A stretch of 64,000 bases of DNA from assembly GCA_033675265.1 (NCBI GenBank), contig JAUJYZ010000758.1, positions 244,501 to 308,500 on the forward strand, in the 5' to 3' direction. The stretch comes from Actinostola sp. cb2023 (Eukaryota; Cnidaria; Anthozoa; Actiniaria; Actinostolidae). Position numbers and translations under genes: made by a program. The notes below the pieces were generated by a model. That model searched no databases. It was given only the letters and a program-made list of their open reading frames with translations, and was not told the origin of the DNA. Below are positions 44,501 to 55,754 of the stretch, piece by piece (position 1 is the first letter of the stretch; each line of letters starts with the position of its first letter).

Positions 44501-47482
44501 GGGACTTACACCACACAGGGCAAATGGCTAGAAGTCATAATATCCTGGCCTGTGAAACAGTGCATGCTTTGAGTTATCTAACAACAGATCTGAAAAGGTA
44601 CAATTGCTACTAGGCACAGTTAGTACATATAGGTACTAGTAGGTACACACACATGTATCATACAGCATTTCAGGTAATATTGACAAGAATGTAATTCCAA
44701 TGGCAGTCCTCCTCTCTACTTTATAATAAAAACACTTTATTTCAAATACTAAACAATTGTCACATGTAACAATTTCTCATGCAACTTGCATCCTGAAAAA
44801 AAAGGTTGTGTCGAGAGACAATTTGTGTACAACATGTCACACACAATTTTTTTACAAAGTTGAAAAATTGTTGCTCAAAGTAGAATCCGATGTCATACAT
44901 GAAAAACTCTTGTGCAACCTGCAACAATAAATTGTTTTCGTGACATAAATTGCATAAGAATTTGTTACGTGTGACATGGGCTTTATTGTTGTAGTTACTG
45001 GACTGTTTTACAAAACTCTAGAAACTATGACTAATGTATATATATTGTCAGCAGGAATATCAATACCTATTGTATAACAACAGTAATGTTTTCTTTCAGT
45101 CCAATTTGTTTTCCCTGTATGTGCAGCAGAATGGCTACCATGCTCAACTACTTCCTGCTTCAATTAGTAGGACCAAAAATGGGATCTCTAAAGGTTAGTT
45201 ATTCCCATCATACCTACAGTATACAGCCTGGAATTGTATTTCTGTAAATGTATAAACAGTGTTTATTAGGCAAAAACAGCCTTGCTGTTATGGTGCTAGC
45301 TAAGTAATAATAATAATAATAAGCTGCCTTCAGGTAGTTTTTAGCTAGAACCTGCTATTCAAAAACCCAGTCAGTATGCATCCTTTTGAGTGTGTTATTT
45401 TTCAGTGAAATATTTGAGGTACATGTAGATGAACAGCTATATTGTTCTTGGATAGCCTCAACCCAAACCTTCGCTTTTCCCTTGCAGCAGCTAAGTTTAA
45501 ATTAAAACGTTTTAACCTATAATTGCATACCTTCATACCAGGTGAAAGACTTTTCAGAGTTTCATTTCAAGCCTCAACAACTTGTATCTGACATTGTGGA
45601 TGTCTACTTAAACTTGGGTAATGAAGAGATCTTTGTAAAAGCAGTGGCTGAAGATGAACGCTCTTATTCCCCAGAGTTATTTACACATGCAGAAAGAGTC
45701 TTAAAGTAAGATCATCTCTACATTTATACAGCAAATACTGCTTCAACTCTGTATGCAGCAATATTAATCATGTGTTTAATTGATGATGATGATGATGATG
45801 ATGATACATAGAAACAATGAACAAATTCTGAGACTTTAACAGGATAGGAGCTTTTATAGGACAATATATGTATGTAATGAACTTCACAATACTCTACCAA
45901 CTGAGCTTATAATGAAGCCTCGTTGAGAGCAGAATAGCCAGCTTCATTAGAGTCATTTTCGTACGAGTAGGAAGTAGCTACGGTACGGTTCGTGCCATAC
46001 TGTGACCATATTGCGCCATCATCATGCCGTATCCAAGCATTCTGATTGGTTTCAAGAGCGATGATTTTGCGTGCTGTGATTGGTTGAATACAACGTCTTC
46101 GATTCCGTACCGTGACTGTAACTCTGTGCCGTAGGTTTCCCACTCGTACGAAAACGACTCTATATCTCATGGTAGTGAAAAACATAATAAATTACATGAA
46201 CAATACATGTGTCATACACATGGATTAGATGCATGAGTAACCTAATGATTATTTTGTCCAGACTTATTGGAAGACCAGCAGACGTTATATTTAGACTTAA
46301 TGCACTGTCCAGAAAAATCCAAGACAATGTTCCAATTCCATCCGAACAGCTTCCCGAGGTAAAAATAAACTCTCAACAAAATGCAGTGTTTCTAATGTCC
46401 TAAAAGTGTATATAGTGTCTATAACTATTACTCCAGTTTTGAGTTGTTGGCCTCAAATTGGTGTAAATTAATTACAAATACCAATCACTCAAAACAGTTG
46501 CAAGGAAGACTATACAAAAAATGCTGCTTTTGGACAAGAAAAATATACTTGAATTCCAATTGAAGCTACATTATATTGTATTATACCCTGAGCAAATGCA
46601 TATTTTGCCAAGGCAGGAGTACCTGTAGCAGTTTGCAAAGCATGAACTTGAAGTATTTTGTTATTGACTGTTTTAATTGTGTTAGCTCAAACTGAAAATA
46701 GTCAGCCTTGGTTCTGTCAACATCTGACGCAATATAAATACAATATTGTTATTTTACTATAATGTACATCTGTCTTTAGCCTCCAGATGAATTCAAGGAT
46801 CCAATCATGGACACTCTAATGAGGAATCCAATGATTTTGCCGACTTCAGGGAAGATTGTGGATAAAGATATCATTTGCAGACATTTGCTAAGGTATTATG
46901 TCAGTACCTGAACTTGTGTTTTTTTAAAGTCTTTTAGATGTTATACTAGTAATATATATACTACCACCAGTGAGGAGGCATAACTCAGAATATTGTAAAA
47001 TTACCCAGATTTGATTACTGTATTTCGTATGAGTGGGAAACCTACGGCATGGAGTTATGGTCACGGTACAGAATCAAAGACACTCTATTCAACCAATCTT
47101 ATCACAGCATGCAAAATCATTTTGAGTAACACTCAACGAATTAGGATGCTTGGATATGGCACGGTCACGGCACGGTACCGTCAATTTAATCAAGAACATA
47201 AAAATGCATCACTCATTTCCACAAGATTTGTGCTGACCCATTACCACACCTTTGTCTCCCCAACAACATCTTTTAGAACCTGGAAGACAACTCCTGTGAA
47301 TCTTAGGGTATCTAAATCATTTGTTCCCATTTTTCCATAGTGATGAGAAAGATCCATTCAACAGGAAACCTTTAGCCATATTTAACCTTATTCCAGCAAC
47401 TGAGCTCAAGGAAAGAATTGACCAATGGGTGGCTGAGCACGACACAAAAACAAAAAATGACAAGGAAGACAATTCTAATTGA
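32567..47482 (+). CDS. UBE4A: Ubiquitin conjugation factor E4 A (U-box E3/E4)
   Basis: A 1,074-residue U-box protein that elongates ubiquitin chains, relative of yeast Ufd2. Exons: 32567-32819, 34170-34288, 34688-34855, 35701-35765, 36861-36940, 37095-37159, 37709-37837, 38975-39127, 39592-39693, 39839-39934, 40005-40239, 40680-40760, 40865-40917, 41198-41305, 41723-41869, 41931-42001, 42120-42197, 42543-42660, 42970-43093, 43400-43485, 44022-44120, 44299-44379, 44494-44597, 45100-45193, 45542-45705, 46262-46358, 46780-46892, 47341-47482. UBE4A rather than UBE4B because of SNPFLALF at the N-terminus, [46 protein letters not shown] and [20 protein letters not shown]. The U-box (991 to about 1058) has [19 protein letters not shown] and DPFNRKPL, no zinc ligands, as expected. 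The ATG at 32567 has a good context (aaagATGG). All phases close. Confidence 0.95.
33348..34087. mobile_element. Inverted-repeat element in UBE4A intron 1
   Basis: Left end atattacatgggtgcgctga, right end gcgaccatgtaatatt. Longer subterminal arms match in inverse (gagagacgtctgagattcga at 33468; aatctcagacgtctctctcg at 34020). About 740 bp with no coding capacity seen. Confidence 0.65.
34424..34650. mobile_element. Dispersed repeat, copy in UBE4A intron 2
   Basis: Begins agaggggtatcgaatggtca and ends in attcagaggtgtctg. An inverted copy lies at 43105-43327 in intron 19. Both have ccgatttcctttgttttcaaa (or its complement) in the middle. Class unknown. Confidence 0.75.
34912..35258. repeat. About 50-bp minisatellite, about 7 copies (UBE4A intron 3)
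   Basis: Units contain gtcaataggccatggtatgg and gtacatgtagttaac; copies differ by small insertions (agggtaccat versus agggtaggtgccat). Confidence 0.9.
37224..37527. repeat. About 107-bp tandem repeat, nearly 3 copies (UBE4A intron 6)
   Basis: Each unit runs from gtctaacaatctccacattc to gcagcctggtcccattgta. The third copy is shortened. Confidence 0.85.
37849..38857. repeat. 14-bp satellite (cagtgcatgtgtga)n, about 1 kb (UBE4A intron 7)
   Basis: Begins about 10 bp after the donor of exon 37709-37837. Variants gacag/gatgg alternate. A block at 37891-37942 interrupts the array and is a copy of sequence at 37653-37698, just before the same exon. Long His/Thr/Cys-repeat open frames on the minus strand come from the array. 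Confidence 0.95.
39362..39588. repeat. 35-bp minisatellite, about 6.5 copies (UBE4A intron 8)
   Basis: Unit ttgcttggcttgctattatt followed by gttcatatttatcta. The array runs into the acceptor tttcag of the exon at 39592, so its last unit is part of the splice-acceptor region. Confidence 0.9.
41525..41646. mobile_element. Foldback MITE, about 50-bp arms (UBE4A intron 14)
   Basis: Left arm aacaataattatccccctca .. agtagtggtgaatatttacc; right arm ggtaaatatccaccactact .. ggggaataattgtt. Loop about 25 bp, GC-rich. Confidence 0.75.
43105..43327. mobile_element. Dispersed repeat, inverted copy in UBE4A intron 19
   Basis: Reverse-oriented relative of 34424-34650: it starts tagaggtgtcaaatggtc and ends attcgataccccttt. 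The two copies lie 8.5 kb apart in one transcription unit. Confidence 0.75.
45947..46163. mobile_element. MITE, TAGAGTCG family, copy 3 (UBE4A intron 25)
   Basis: Best-preserved copy: ttagagtcattttcgtacga at the left, ctcgtacgaaaacgactcta at the right, 217 bp, with subterminal ctacggtacggttc and tgattttgcgtgctgtgatt. Confidence 0.85.
47021..47182. mobile_element. MITE, TAGAGTCG family, truncated copy 4 (UBE4A intron 27)
   Basis: Starts tatttcgtatgagtgggaaa and keeps the subterminal ctacggc..gttatggtcacgg and gatgcttggatatggcacgg. The far inverted end is missing. Confidence 0.65.
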
Positions 47483-48857
47483 GAAAGTTGTAAGCTACTA
47501 AACTTGATGAAAAAAAGTGAGAAACAAGGCTTACATAGAAATGCAGATCTTGCAATTCCAGTTCCATTTGATGAAGTTAATCAGCACCTAGAACTGTCAA
47601 CATTTGTGACCTAGAATACCAATGTATAGGCACTACAGTATATGAGTATAGGCACTACAGTATATGAGTATAGGCACTACAGTATATGAGTATAGGCACT
47701 ACAGTATATGAGTATAGGCACTACAGTATATGAGTATAGGCACTACAGTATACGAGTATAGGCACTACAGTATATGAGTATAGGCACTACAGTATACGAG
47801 TATAGGCACTACAGTATATGAGTATAGGCACTACAGTATATGAGTATTATATTATTATTATCATTTCACACAAGAAATTGGACTCACAAAGAAACTGAGA
47901 CAGCAAGACCAGTGACGTCTCGACAAATAAATTATGGTATTTAAAAAAGATTATTATTTTGTCAAGAGGAATATTTGTTCCACAAATGTGCTTCAAAATA
48001 GTTCAACCACATTCATGTGAACTTTCTATTTTTACCAAGCTTAAAGTTCTACCAACATAGTAGATTGAGCTGTGGATTTTAAAGTGCAATGCAGTTTTAA
48101 TGTTCGACATTTTGAGCTAAAATCACAGGAGAAAGGGGATGAATGATTGTACAGAATATTGGATTAATTGTAATAATATTACTGATGCTGGTCCAAACAA
48201 CTTTGCCACTGATTTAAGGAATATTCTTACTATGCCTATCACTAAAGTAAGAAACAAGACACTTTTCAGATTCACGTTTTGTCATTACCATTATTATTTA
48301 CAACTGTGAAGACTATGTTGTTACTGGCGCCACCATGTGTAACAACATTGTAGTTTTAATGACAAAACATTGGTCTGAAAAGTACCTTATTTCTAACTGA
48401 AGTGATATTAAAGCATAGTAAATATGAAAAATGTTTGTTGTCACTTGAAGCAAAGCAACAACAGCAACCTAATGTACAATGTACATGCTAATGAATTTAT
48501 TATCAAGGTTCTTATCAAAGTTCTTACACAGAAAAGTAATGAAGCTACGAAATAGCAGTGTAATTAGAGCTACCACAAACACCAGCAGATAAGCCACACC
48601 TTTATACCTAAAATTTGGCATCTTTCGATTTCCTTCCAAAAAAAATTGTTTTCCAAGATTCAAGTTACCAAACTCGGGGTTGCCATAGCTGCAAAGTGTG
48701 GCTTATCTGCCTGAATTTACAGTACACTGTTGAAACTCAGTGTAGACAAATTACAATAGCATGTTGTCAAGAAGCTAACTGTTTATGGACAGGTCTATAG
48801 CTTTAAGTATTAGAAATAAATTCTACACATATTGTAGTTCAAGAACAACTTTCATGT
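47483..48857. other. Tail-to-tail region between UBE4A and the myosin light chain
   Basis: Contains the UBE4A 3' UTR with a 22-bp minisatellite and a possible AATAAA near 47924-47929. No further gene seen. Confidence 0.5.
47625..47846. repeat. 22-bp minisatellite, 10 copies
   Basis: Unit tataggcactacagtata followed by tgag, with rare tacgag variants. It lies about 140 bp after the UBE4A stop codon, probably in the 3' UTR. Confidence 0.95.
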
Positions 48858-50360
48858 TTATTTTGGTGGCTGTTGATCCTCTTCTTCATCTTTCTTGCCC
48901 CGTTTGAGAATCTGGGTGTAGGTGACGTAGTCGATGTTACCCTTTTTATCAACAGGGCAGTCTTGTAACATCTCATCAATTTCATCTTCACTAAATCTGT
49001 CGAGAAAGACAATTATTGTTATTAATGTCCAATATGTACAGACTTTTTTCAAGTGGCCTCATAAAGATAAAGGATAATGAAAGCTTACATGTAAAGATTA
49101 GAGTTTCATGCATTTATAAATCTCTCAAATTCTAAGTTTAGACCGACTTGTTAGCTTTCTTATCTTTCATTATAGTCTCTAAGTTAGCTTTCTCCCAACT
49201 CATTTAAATTTAATATTGTTGAATGACGTTTGTATGTCATTACTCCTAAATCAAGCCCCATATTGATTTTATTTTAGTTGAATATTTTCAAGTGTATAAG
49301 AATGTACTTTTTTTGTGCTTCAAATTTTTTTAGACCTTTTCAATAACTAGAAGAATTAAATTAGAGTTAAATATTTTGACATAGAGAAGATTAGAGGATG
49401 AAAACTAAGATGATTCAGGCTTTAATAATCGAGATATGAACAACAGAGGTACAAGTGTCATTATACCGACAGAACCGTCCATTCCATCTTCATACTGTCA
49501 AATACAAAGGACTGAAGTCTGTTTGTTGTGGAGTGTCAGAGAAAGCAGCTAAAGCTTTCAAATTTGCATGAACCTCACACAAGACAATGCTCTTTATGTT
49601 ACTGTGATTAACGTACAATAATTATACTAAACAAAAGAATATTTTAGACAAACTTGGTGGAATTTATCACTAGGCGTAACTGATACATCTCAGACATGTA
49701 TTGCTGCAATTATTGATAAAATGGGACATGAACAGCTGGTTACTCGTTTCGGTCAAAAGTTAAGAAATTGTTGCAATTATATATTGTAAAGAGTTGTATA
49801 CCATGAATAGGCTAACGGGGGTTGTTGATCAATTAGTTTCATGATAGTTTTGAATATTGATTAGTGTCGAGGGTCCCATAGTCTCCTATAAACAAACAAC
49901 TAAAACAAACTCGTTATACTTTGAACTTCTAATGTAAAAGAACAACTAGTTTAACTCACCTATCTCCAACTTGAGTCAACATATCACATAGCTTGTCTTC
50001 GTGGATTACGCCTGCGCCATCTTCATCAAAACAAGCAAAGGCATTTCTGATGACGTCCTCGGGGTCCGTCCCGTTGAGTTTCTCTCCAAACAAAGTTAAA
50101 AACATCGTAAAGTTGATAGTACTACCAGATGCCTCGTTCACCATGTCACTGAGAAAGTCATCGCTGACAAACTTTCCCAGGGAAGCATACATATCCTTCA
50201 AGTCTTCGGTGTCGATGAAGCCATCTCGATTTTGGTCAATCATGTTGAATGCCTCTTTAAATTCCTGGATTTGCGCTTGATCAAACATCGCAAAAACGTT
50301 GGAGGTCGCTCTTTGAGCCCTCTTCTTCGTTCCCTTCTTGGCCTTTTTGCTGCTGGACAT
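48858..50360 (-). CDS. MRLC: Myosin regulatory light chain, non-muscle/smooth-muscle type
   Basis: 179 residues in two coding exons (50360-49960, 48996-48858). It binds the neck of myosin II heavy chain and switches motor activity on when phosphorylated. The phosphorylation site is clear: [12 protein letters not shown], with Thr19/Ser20 matching Thr18/Ser19 of vertebrate MYL9/MYL12. The first EF-hand loop [12 protein letters not shown] (42-53) is canonical and should bind a divalent cation; the later EF-hands are degenerate, as usual in the family. The last residues ([13 protein letters not shown]) are more acidic than the typical end. The basic N-terminus is slightly longer than in vertebrates. 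A CArG box lies 140 bp upstream of the start codon. Phases close (AG|A across the intron). Confidence 0.95.
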
Positions 50361-50499
50361 TTTGCAAATTCAGAGATGTAGAATTGAACTTAGATTTTAT
50401 TGATTTCTCTCTGCTTTGCAAATTCCCGGGCACCGAAGTGAATGCCGACAATGATGCCTTCTGATTTTGTTCCTTTGGCCGCACCCATGCGTAACATGA

Positions 50500-50509
50500 C
50501 CATATATGG
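50500..50509. promoter_or_regulatory. CArG box (SRF-type site)
   Basis: ccatatatgg fits the serum-response-factor consensus CC(A/T)6GG exactly and is palindromic. It lies 140 bp upstream of the myosin light chain ATG, a usual distance for SRF control of actomyosin genes in animals. Binding itself is inferred. Confidence 0.6.
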
Positions 50510-50706
50510 AGCACTCTAGCATTTCATTGGCTCATGAGAATGTTGCTGCCGTGACTAAAAAGTCTGCAAAAGTCGGTTTTGACCTCAAACGGAGAAACTT
50601 GAATCTCTCAAGGGAGACAAGAATTCACATATTTATGTACCCTGCGAGCAGAGGTAAAAAAATAAATCGATACAACTCTGATACAACTAATAAGTCCTCC
50701 AAGGAA

Positions 50707-50741
<35 letters not shown>

Positions 50742-51049
50742 TTTATATTATTATATTTTATATTTGATGTTTGAATTTGAATCTTGTGAGATGATTGGCG
50801 CATTTAACAGAAGAATCAATATAAAGAAGTAAAGTTCGTCAACTTGTCAATCAGCACTTTAGGTGTATTTGCGAAAGAATCCGCAGAATTTATCGAAATG
50901 TTAAAAGAAATAGGTTTAGAAAGAAAACAACAAAAGTATATTGTTAGAAAAATAAGTAATATTATTATCAGGTCAACATATTATATTTTCTGTTGTAGAA
51001 ATAAGGACTGGCTTAATCCCGAATTAATGAAGTTTTAAATGTTTTATTG

Positions 51050-51215
51050 ATATACACCTAATTTCAAAAACGTTGTCCAAATAGCCAAATACAAATTCAT
51101 TCAAAAAGACAAAAGAAACAGTTCAGCTTGACTGCACTTCTTTTGTCTTTTAATGAAATCCTATTTGGCTTTTTTGATTATTATTGGACAACGTTTTTGA
51201 AATTAGGTGTATATA
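51050..51215. mobile_element. Foldback MITE, about 60-bp arms
   Basis: atatacacctaatttcaaaa at the left, ttttgaaattaggtgtatat at the right, arms continuing through cgttgtccaa and aaagacaaaagaa. Non-coding, 166 bp. Confidence 0.85.
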
Positions 51216-51644
51216 AATATACTTATGTTACCATTTTCTTTTTGTTAATTATATTTTCGAGTTCAAGTAGTCAATTGTAAATTACCTACATGTAGTGAGA
51301 TTTGCAATTGTTTGTGTAAAAAATACATGAAATAAAGTTTCCATTATTATTATTATTATTATTATTATTTTTGAAACTAATGAGGAATAGACAGAACAAA
51401 TGTTCGGAAAATCATAGTTCTTTATCAGTAATTATATTAGCCGAATTTAATCGAAATGTTAAAATCATATAGAAAAAAAACAAGTAGATATTATTATTAT
51501 TATTATTATTATTATTGAAAAAGTAATTATAAAATAATAGAATAATTGGTAATAATAGAGAAGAAAAAGTAAAGTTCCCATTCATATATCGACTTTCGTG
51601 GGAGCTTGGGCTTCCTGTGCTTTACCTCCAAAGTGTTGAAAATC

Positions 51645-51656
51645 CAAGATGGCGGA
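51645..51656 (+). promoter_or_regulatory. YY1-like site overlapping the VPS25 start codon
   Basis: caagatggcgga is close to the YY1 consensus AAGATGGCGGC. In animals this motif often sits at transcription starts with its ATG used as the start codon, as it does here. Confidence 0.5.
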
Positions 51657-54600
51657 CCGGTTTGAATGGCCATGGCAATACAACTTCCCTCCATTCTACA
51701 CGTAAGTATTGTGCAAGAACAGCAGTATATCGTGTCTCTGATTCAATTATCTATGAATGCTATCAGAGTGGTGTTGTAGTTGGAATCAGAATACATGTAA
51801 CCTCCTGTAACTACAATTAGTTGTCATATTTTTAGATTGCAACCCAACCACGACACAAGAAGGAAGCAAATTGAAGCTTGGTGTGACTTAGTCTTGTCGT
51901 ACTACAAGTACAAAAAGCTGTACATGTTGGACGTTACAGAGGCGATGACAAATGAACTTTTTTGTAACAAGAAAATAGAAAGTATCCTTTGAGATTAGAT
52001 TAAAGATTAGAGATCAGAAGATCAACCTGACATGCAAAGGACATTTTGGTTAAATACTGTTTTCCATTCGAAATCAAACAAGAATAAACAGTGTAAAAAT
52101 TTTTGGTTGAAGTTGGAGCAATATGATGTTTAATTTACAAGTGATCTAGTGGTAGACAATGTAAAAACTATTTGTTCAATGTTGTATATAGCATTTTATA
52201 AAAGAACTATGATATAACGCGCGCTCTGATTGGCCAAAGGATGCATATTCCGCGTGCTCTACGAGAGCACAGTGCATGCGTGCGCAGACATTCAAACATT
52301 TTTGCAACGAACAAAATTGAAAACTTGCTTTAAGGTATCAGGGTACCCCAAAAACCTATCAAAAGACCGGTTTCGATTTTTTTTGACAATCAAATCTAAT
52401 TGAATATTATCTATCATTTCCAACAATCAGAATCTAAAAATATTTTTTCCCTACAAAGTTAGAATCAAAAAAAGAATTTTGGATTTCATTTGATGCAAAA
52501 AGATGTTGACAAGCAAGCTGTCAACAACACTCACGCAACAGACTTTCCAAAGATTAAGATGCGAAGAAAGTATCCAAAAATCGTAACTGCTCACTCAAAA
52601 TATCCTTGAATAACGATGCCAAACCACTCACGGTCAAAATGCTCGTATTTCCCGCCAGCAGTAACTTTGTTTTCCTGCCATGTTGTGTTAGGTACTGTAA
52701 GGCGATCTTGTTTTGAATGCCATTCATATGTCATCAGGTATTGGATCACATATTTGTGGTGGATTATAGTCGCTTGTGCAAACAAAGCCGCCACTTGACT
52801 TGAAAAACAGTTTGGGCTTTTTCTCATAGAGCAAATTAACGAAAATACGGGTGTTATTTTGAGCTCCTAAACAAATGGGTTTTATTCGATTCAGCTGAGA
52901 TTTTTAGGACTTCATCTCTGATTATCATTCTTCAAAACCGTGTCTCCGATTTTTGATATTTTAGTGATTTCATGAGTTATTAACTGATTAGTAAAAAACA
53001 ATGTATTTTTAGCGTACCGAAAGTTTCGCGGCAGATAAAAAAGCAACAGGGAAACGTATCGATAAACGGAGACATGGTTTTGATAATTGATATCTCTAGA
53101 GTGCATAAAGATAATGATCTTGAATTTCCGATAAAATGCGGTTGTCTGGGACCTCGCCGTACAACGCTATATGAAAATTCGTTGATCTCGACTTATATTT
53201 AAAATGCGTATGTACTTTTTGTTAATAGACCATTAGTTGGAATCTCCATTTATTTAGCTTTCAGAAAATGTATACTTTATTGGGGTTTTAATGGACGGAT
53301 TCTGTGTTAAAGCGACTTGAATGCATACCGGTCGGTAGGGGTACCCTGATACCTTAAAATCGTACTGGTATTATTTGACTTAACTGAAATCAGGGAAATT
53401 ATCACAGGATGCCTTAAATACCATACTAGAAGAGCTAAGTAAAAGAGGTACATTAAATACAGAGTATATACAGTACTAATTCTTGGAGTGCATGTTACGT
53501 CATAGTCGCCATATTGGTTCCCAAATACAAAGCATTCCTCATTAGCTTCTCTTGTTGGTTCATCCAACATGGCGATTGGTCACATGGTTGCACCCCGAGA
53601 AAAGGTGTCAAATTATTAGCATATGACATTTCCATGCCTACAACATTCTGAGGCTACTAATTATAATAAATAAAAATATATTTGCATGCATGCGTCTTTT
53701 TTGATGGGTTTCCTGTGGTAGAGCATGCGTGTGTAGTATGTATTGTTGGGTTCCCTGTGCATAGAAATGTCCCGCGGTACATGTGTTTATTGAAACAAGT
53801 TTCACTATGTACATTGCTTCGGGTACGTCCGGGATGCACACAGGGAACCCAACATTATGCATTACTCAACACAGGAAGCCCAATATAATGTGCACTCTAC
53901 CACAGGAAACCCATCAAAAAGATGCAAATATATTTTTATTTATTATAAATAGTAGCCTCAGAAGCAATGGTTGAGCTGCCTGTACTCCGGCCTGGTACAC
54001 ATAGTTCATGTACATGTACGTAACAGGCTTATATTATATTATATACAGAATGTTCTTGCAGGCTTTTATTTGAATAGTTAATTTTTTTTAAGTTATCAAG
54101 GGTTAGTAAATTGAGGTTGAAATCACTTTTAGGTAATGTTGAGTGGGAAGACAAAAAGCAGCAAAGATGTCATGTCATGTGGAGGAAACCAGAGGAATGG
54201 GCTGCTTTGATTTATCAATGGGTGAGAACTATAATAATACGTACATGGTCCAGCCAGTCACACTTCAGCAAATTCAATGTAACTTACAATGTACTTAGCT
54301 TACTTAAATGAACATGTAACTTACTTACCAAAATAGCTACCTACTCCCCCCAAACACATACTGTACAACAGCTTCTTTGATTTCACTTTAAAAGATGTTT
54401 CTTCCATGTAAATAAAACATTTTATTATCCAAGCTTTTGGGCTCCTGGCCCATCATCAGGGATTGAATGGATTTTACAAAATTCAGTTAGAAGATTACGT
54501 AGAAAACAAACAAAACAAACGTGATTGTAGCGCGAGCTAATTAATAGGCGGCTACACGTGCGCAATTACAACAAGACAGTTCTTAGCAAAATTCTACTTG

Positions 54601-55754
54601 TCCACAAGAGGAATATAATTCCCTGGAACTACCCTCCCAGAGTCTCTATTAAATGAAGCATTCTTGTTCTTTGCTATTTTCTTTGATGTTTCGCTCAATC
54701 ACAAATATTTTTGCCATTCAGTAAAGTTAGGGTATGAAAAGTGCAAAGGTATAAGTAATCTATAATATAAAGTATGTATGTATGTATGTATGTAATCAAG
54801 ATTAACGACCAAGGCCCATACATGTACAGATACATGTGAAAATAAATTCTCTAATTCTGATTTACAACTGCATCTGTAGAGTGCATGCATGCAGCCTGCC
54901 CCAGTCATCCCCTCCCTAGTGGAGAAAACCACTTCCCTCCTCGGCAGGGGAGGGGTAGTATGCATGGCTGCAGTATAAGCTACATTGTATGGTAAGGCCA
55001 GTGGGTAAACTCCAACTATATTGTCTTCTCTTCAGATTCAAGCTAACAATATGACAGATTCAGTTTGCACATTATATGAATTAATGTCAGGAGATGATAC
55101 TGTCAAAGAAGGTACATGTACCAATCAGCTGTATTTGTTGCCATAGGCGGCCATAGTGCCTGCAGTGTGGCTGTAGTGCCTGTAATTCTTTAATAAAAGA
55201 TGTATCTTCCTTTATTGGTGTACTGTTGTTGTCATTATTATCCAATCAGTGATGTCAAGACAAGTATGCAAATACATTTTAAAAGATAATAATAATTTGT
55301 AAAATAATAATAATAATTTGTAATTTTATTGCGCCATATAATACCTGCATGGTGCTTTACAATAATATATGTTCTTAAAAATAAATTGATTGTGATCAGA
55401 ATATTTTATGTTTAAAAGATGACCACACAAACAGGGACTGTTGAATGACAGTTGAACCATGTAAAACAAGATAACAAAACTGTACTAAATTACAGATGTT
55501 TGGGTCATTAGTTCTTTATCACATTGAAAGTAAAGTAAAAACTGATAAGAACTGACTCGTTAAACTGATAATAGTTTTGCATGTTAAGATAAATTATTCA
55601 ATCATTTTATATCATCTTTTTAGAGTTTCATGGTATAGATTTATGGATGATGAAGAAGTCTCTGTCTGTACTGGAAAGCAAAGGAAAAGCTCAAATGTTT
55701 GAGGCTCCAGACTCTAGTGATGACAGCGGACTTGGTGTAAAGTTCTACAGCTAG
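51649..55754 (+). CDS. VPS25: ESCRT-II subunit VPS25
   Basis: 182 residues; two copies of VPS25 form the arms of ESCRT-II and recruit VPS20/CHMP6 during sorting of ubiquitinated membrane proteins into multivesicular bodies. Exons: 51649-51701, 51836-51981, 53394-53447, 54133-54221, 55036-55111, 55624-55754. Diagnostic blocks: FEWPWQYNFPPFYTLQPNHD with the PPFY contact motif for the other ESCRT-II subunits, IEAWCDLVLSYYK, RKLSQDALNTILEELSKRGN, VMWRKPEEWAALIYQW (first winged helix) and the C-terminal GLGVKFYS of the second winged helix. All phases close and the length is near the vertebrate 176. Exon 3 is only 54 nt and lies 36 nt after a transposon in the preceding intron. A polyadenylation signal is at 56332-56337. 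Confidence 0.95.
52329..53357. mobile_element. Inverted-repeat transposon relic in VPS25 intron 2
   Basis: Left end tttaaggtatcagggtaccc, right end gggtaccctgataccttaaa, about 1.03 kb, perfect 20-bp inverted ends with TTAA-like borders. The interior has no transposase frame that I recognise. Confidence 0.8.
53651..53958. mobile_element. Foldback element with CCACAGG-type motifs (VPS25 intron 3)
   Basis: Left arm aggctactaattataataa .. gggtttcctgtggtagag; right arm ctctaccacaggaaaccc .. ttataaatagtagcct. An inner inverted pair gggttccctgtg/cacagggaaccc and a third motif cacaggaagcccaat follow. Non-coding. Confidence 0.85.
54413..54560. mobile_element. Possible retroelement end fragment (Penelope-like?)
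   Basis: aagcttttgggctcctggcc followed by catcatcagggattgaatgg resembles the conserved terminal sequence of Penelope-like elements. No reading frame is left. Weak call from memory of the motif. Confidence 0.3.

Larger units (their letters stand above)
50361..51648. other. Divergent promoter region of the myosin light chain and VPS25
   Basis: Contains the CArG box (50500-50509), a (TTA)n microsatellite at 50709-50742, a foldback at 51050-51215 and further (ATT)n at 51340-51370 and 51488-51518. Short plus-strand frames here have no coding character. Confidence 0.5.

Noticed and set aside
32567..47482. UBE4B as identity of the U-box gene
   Set aside because: Lacks the long Ser-rich N-terminal region of UBE4B; N-terminus and the internal LLKLCQPF block match UBE4A.
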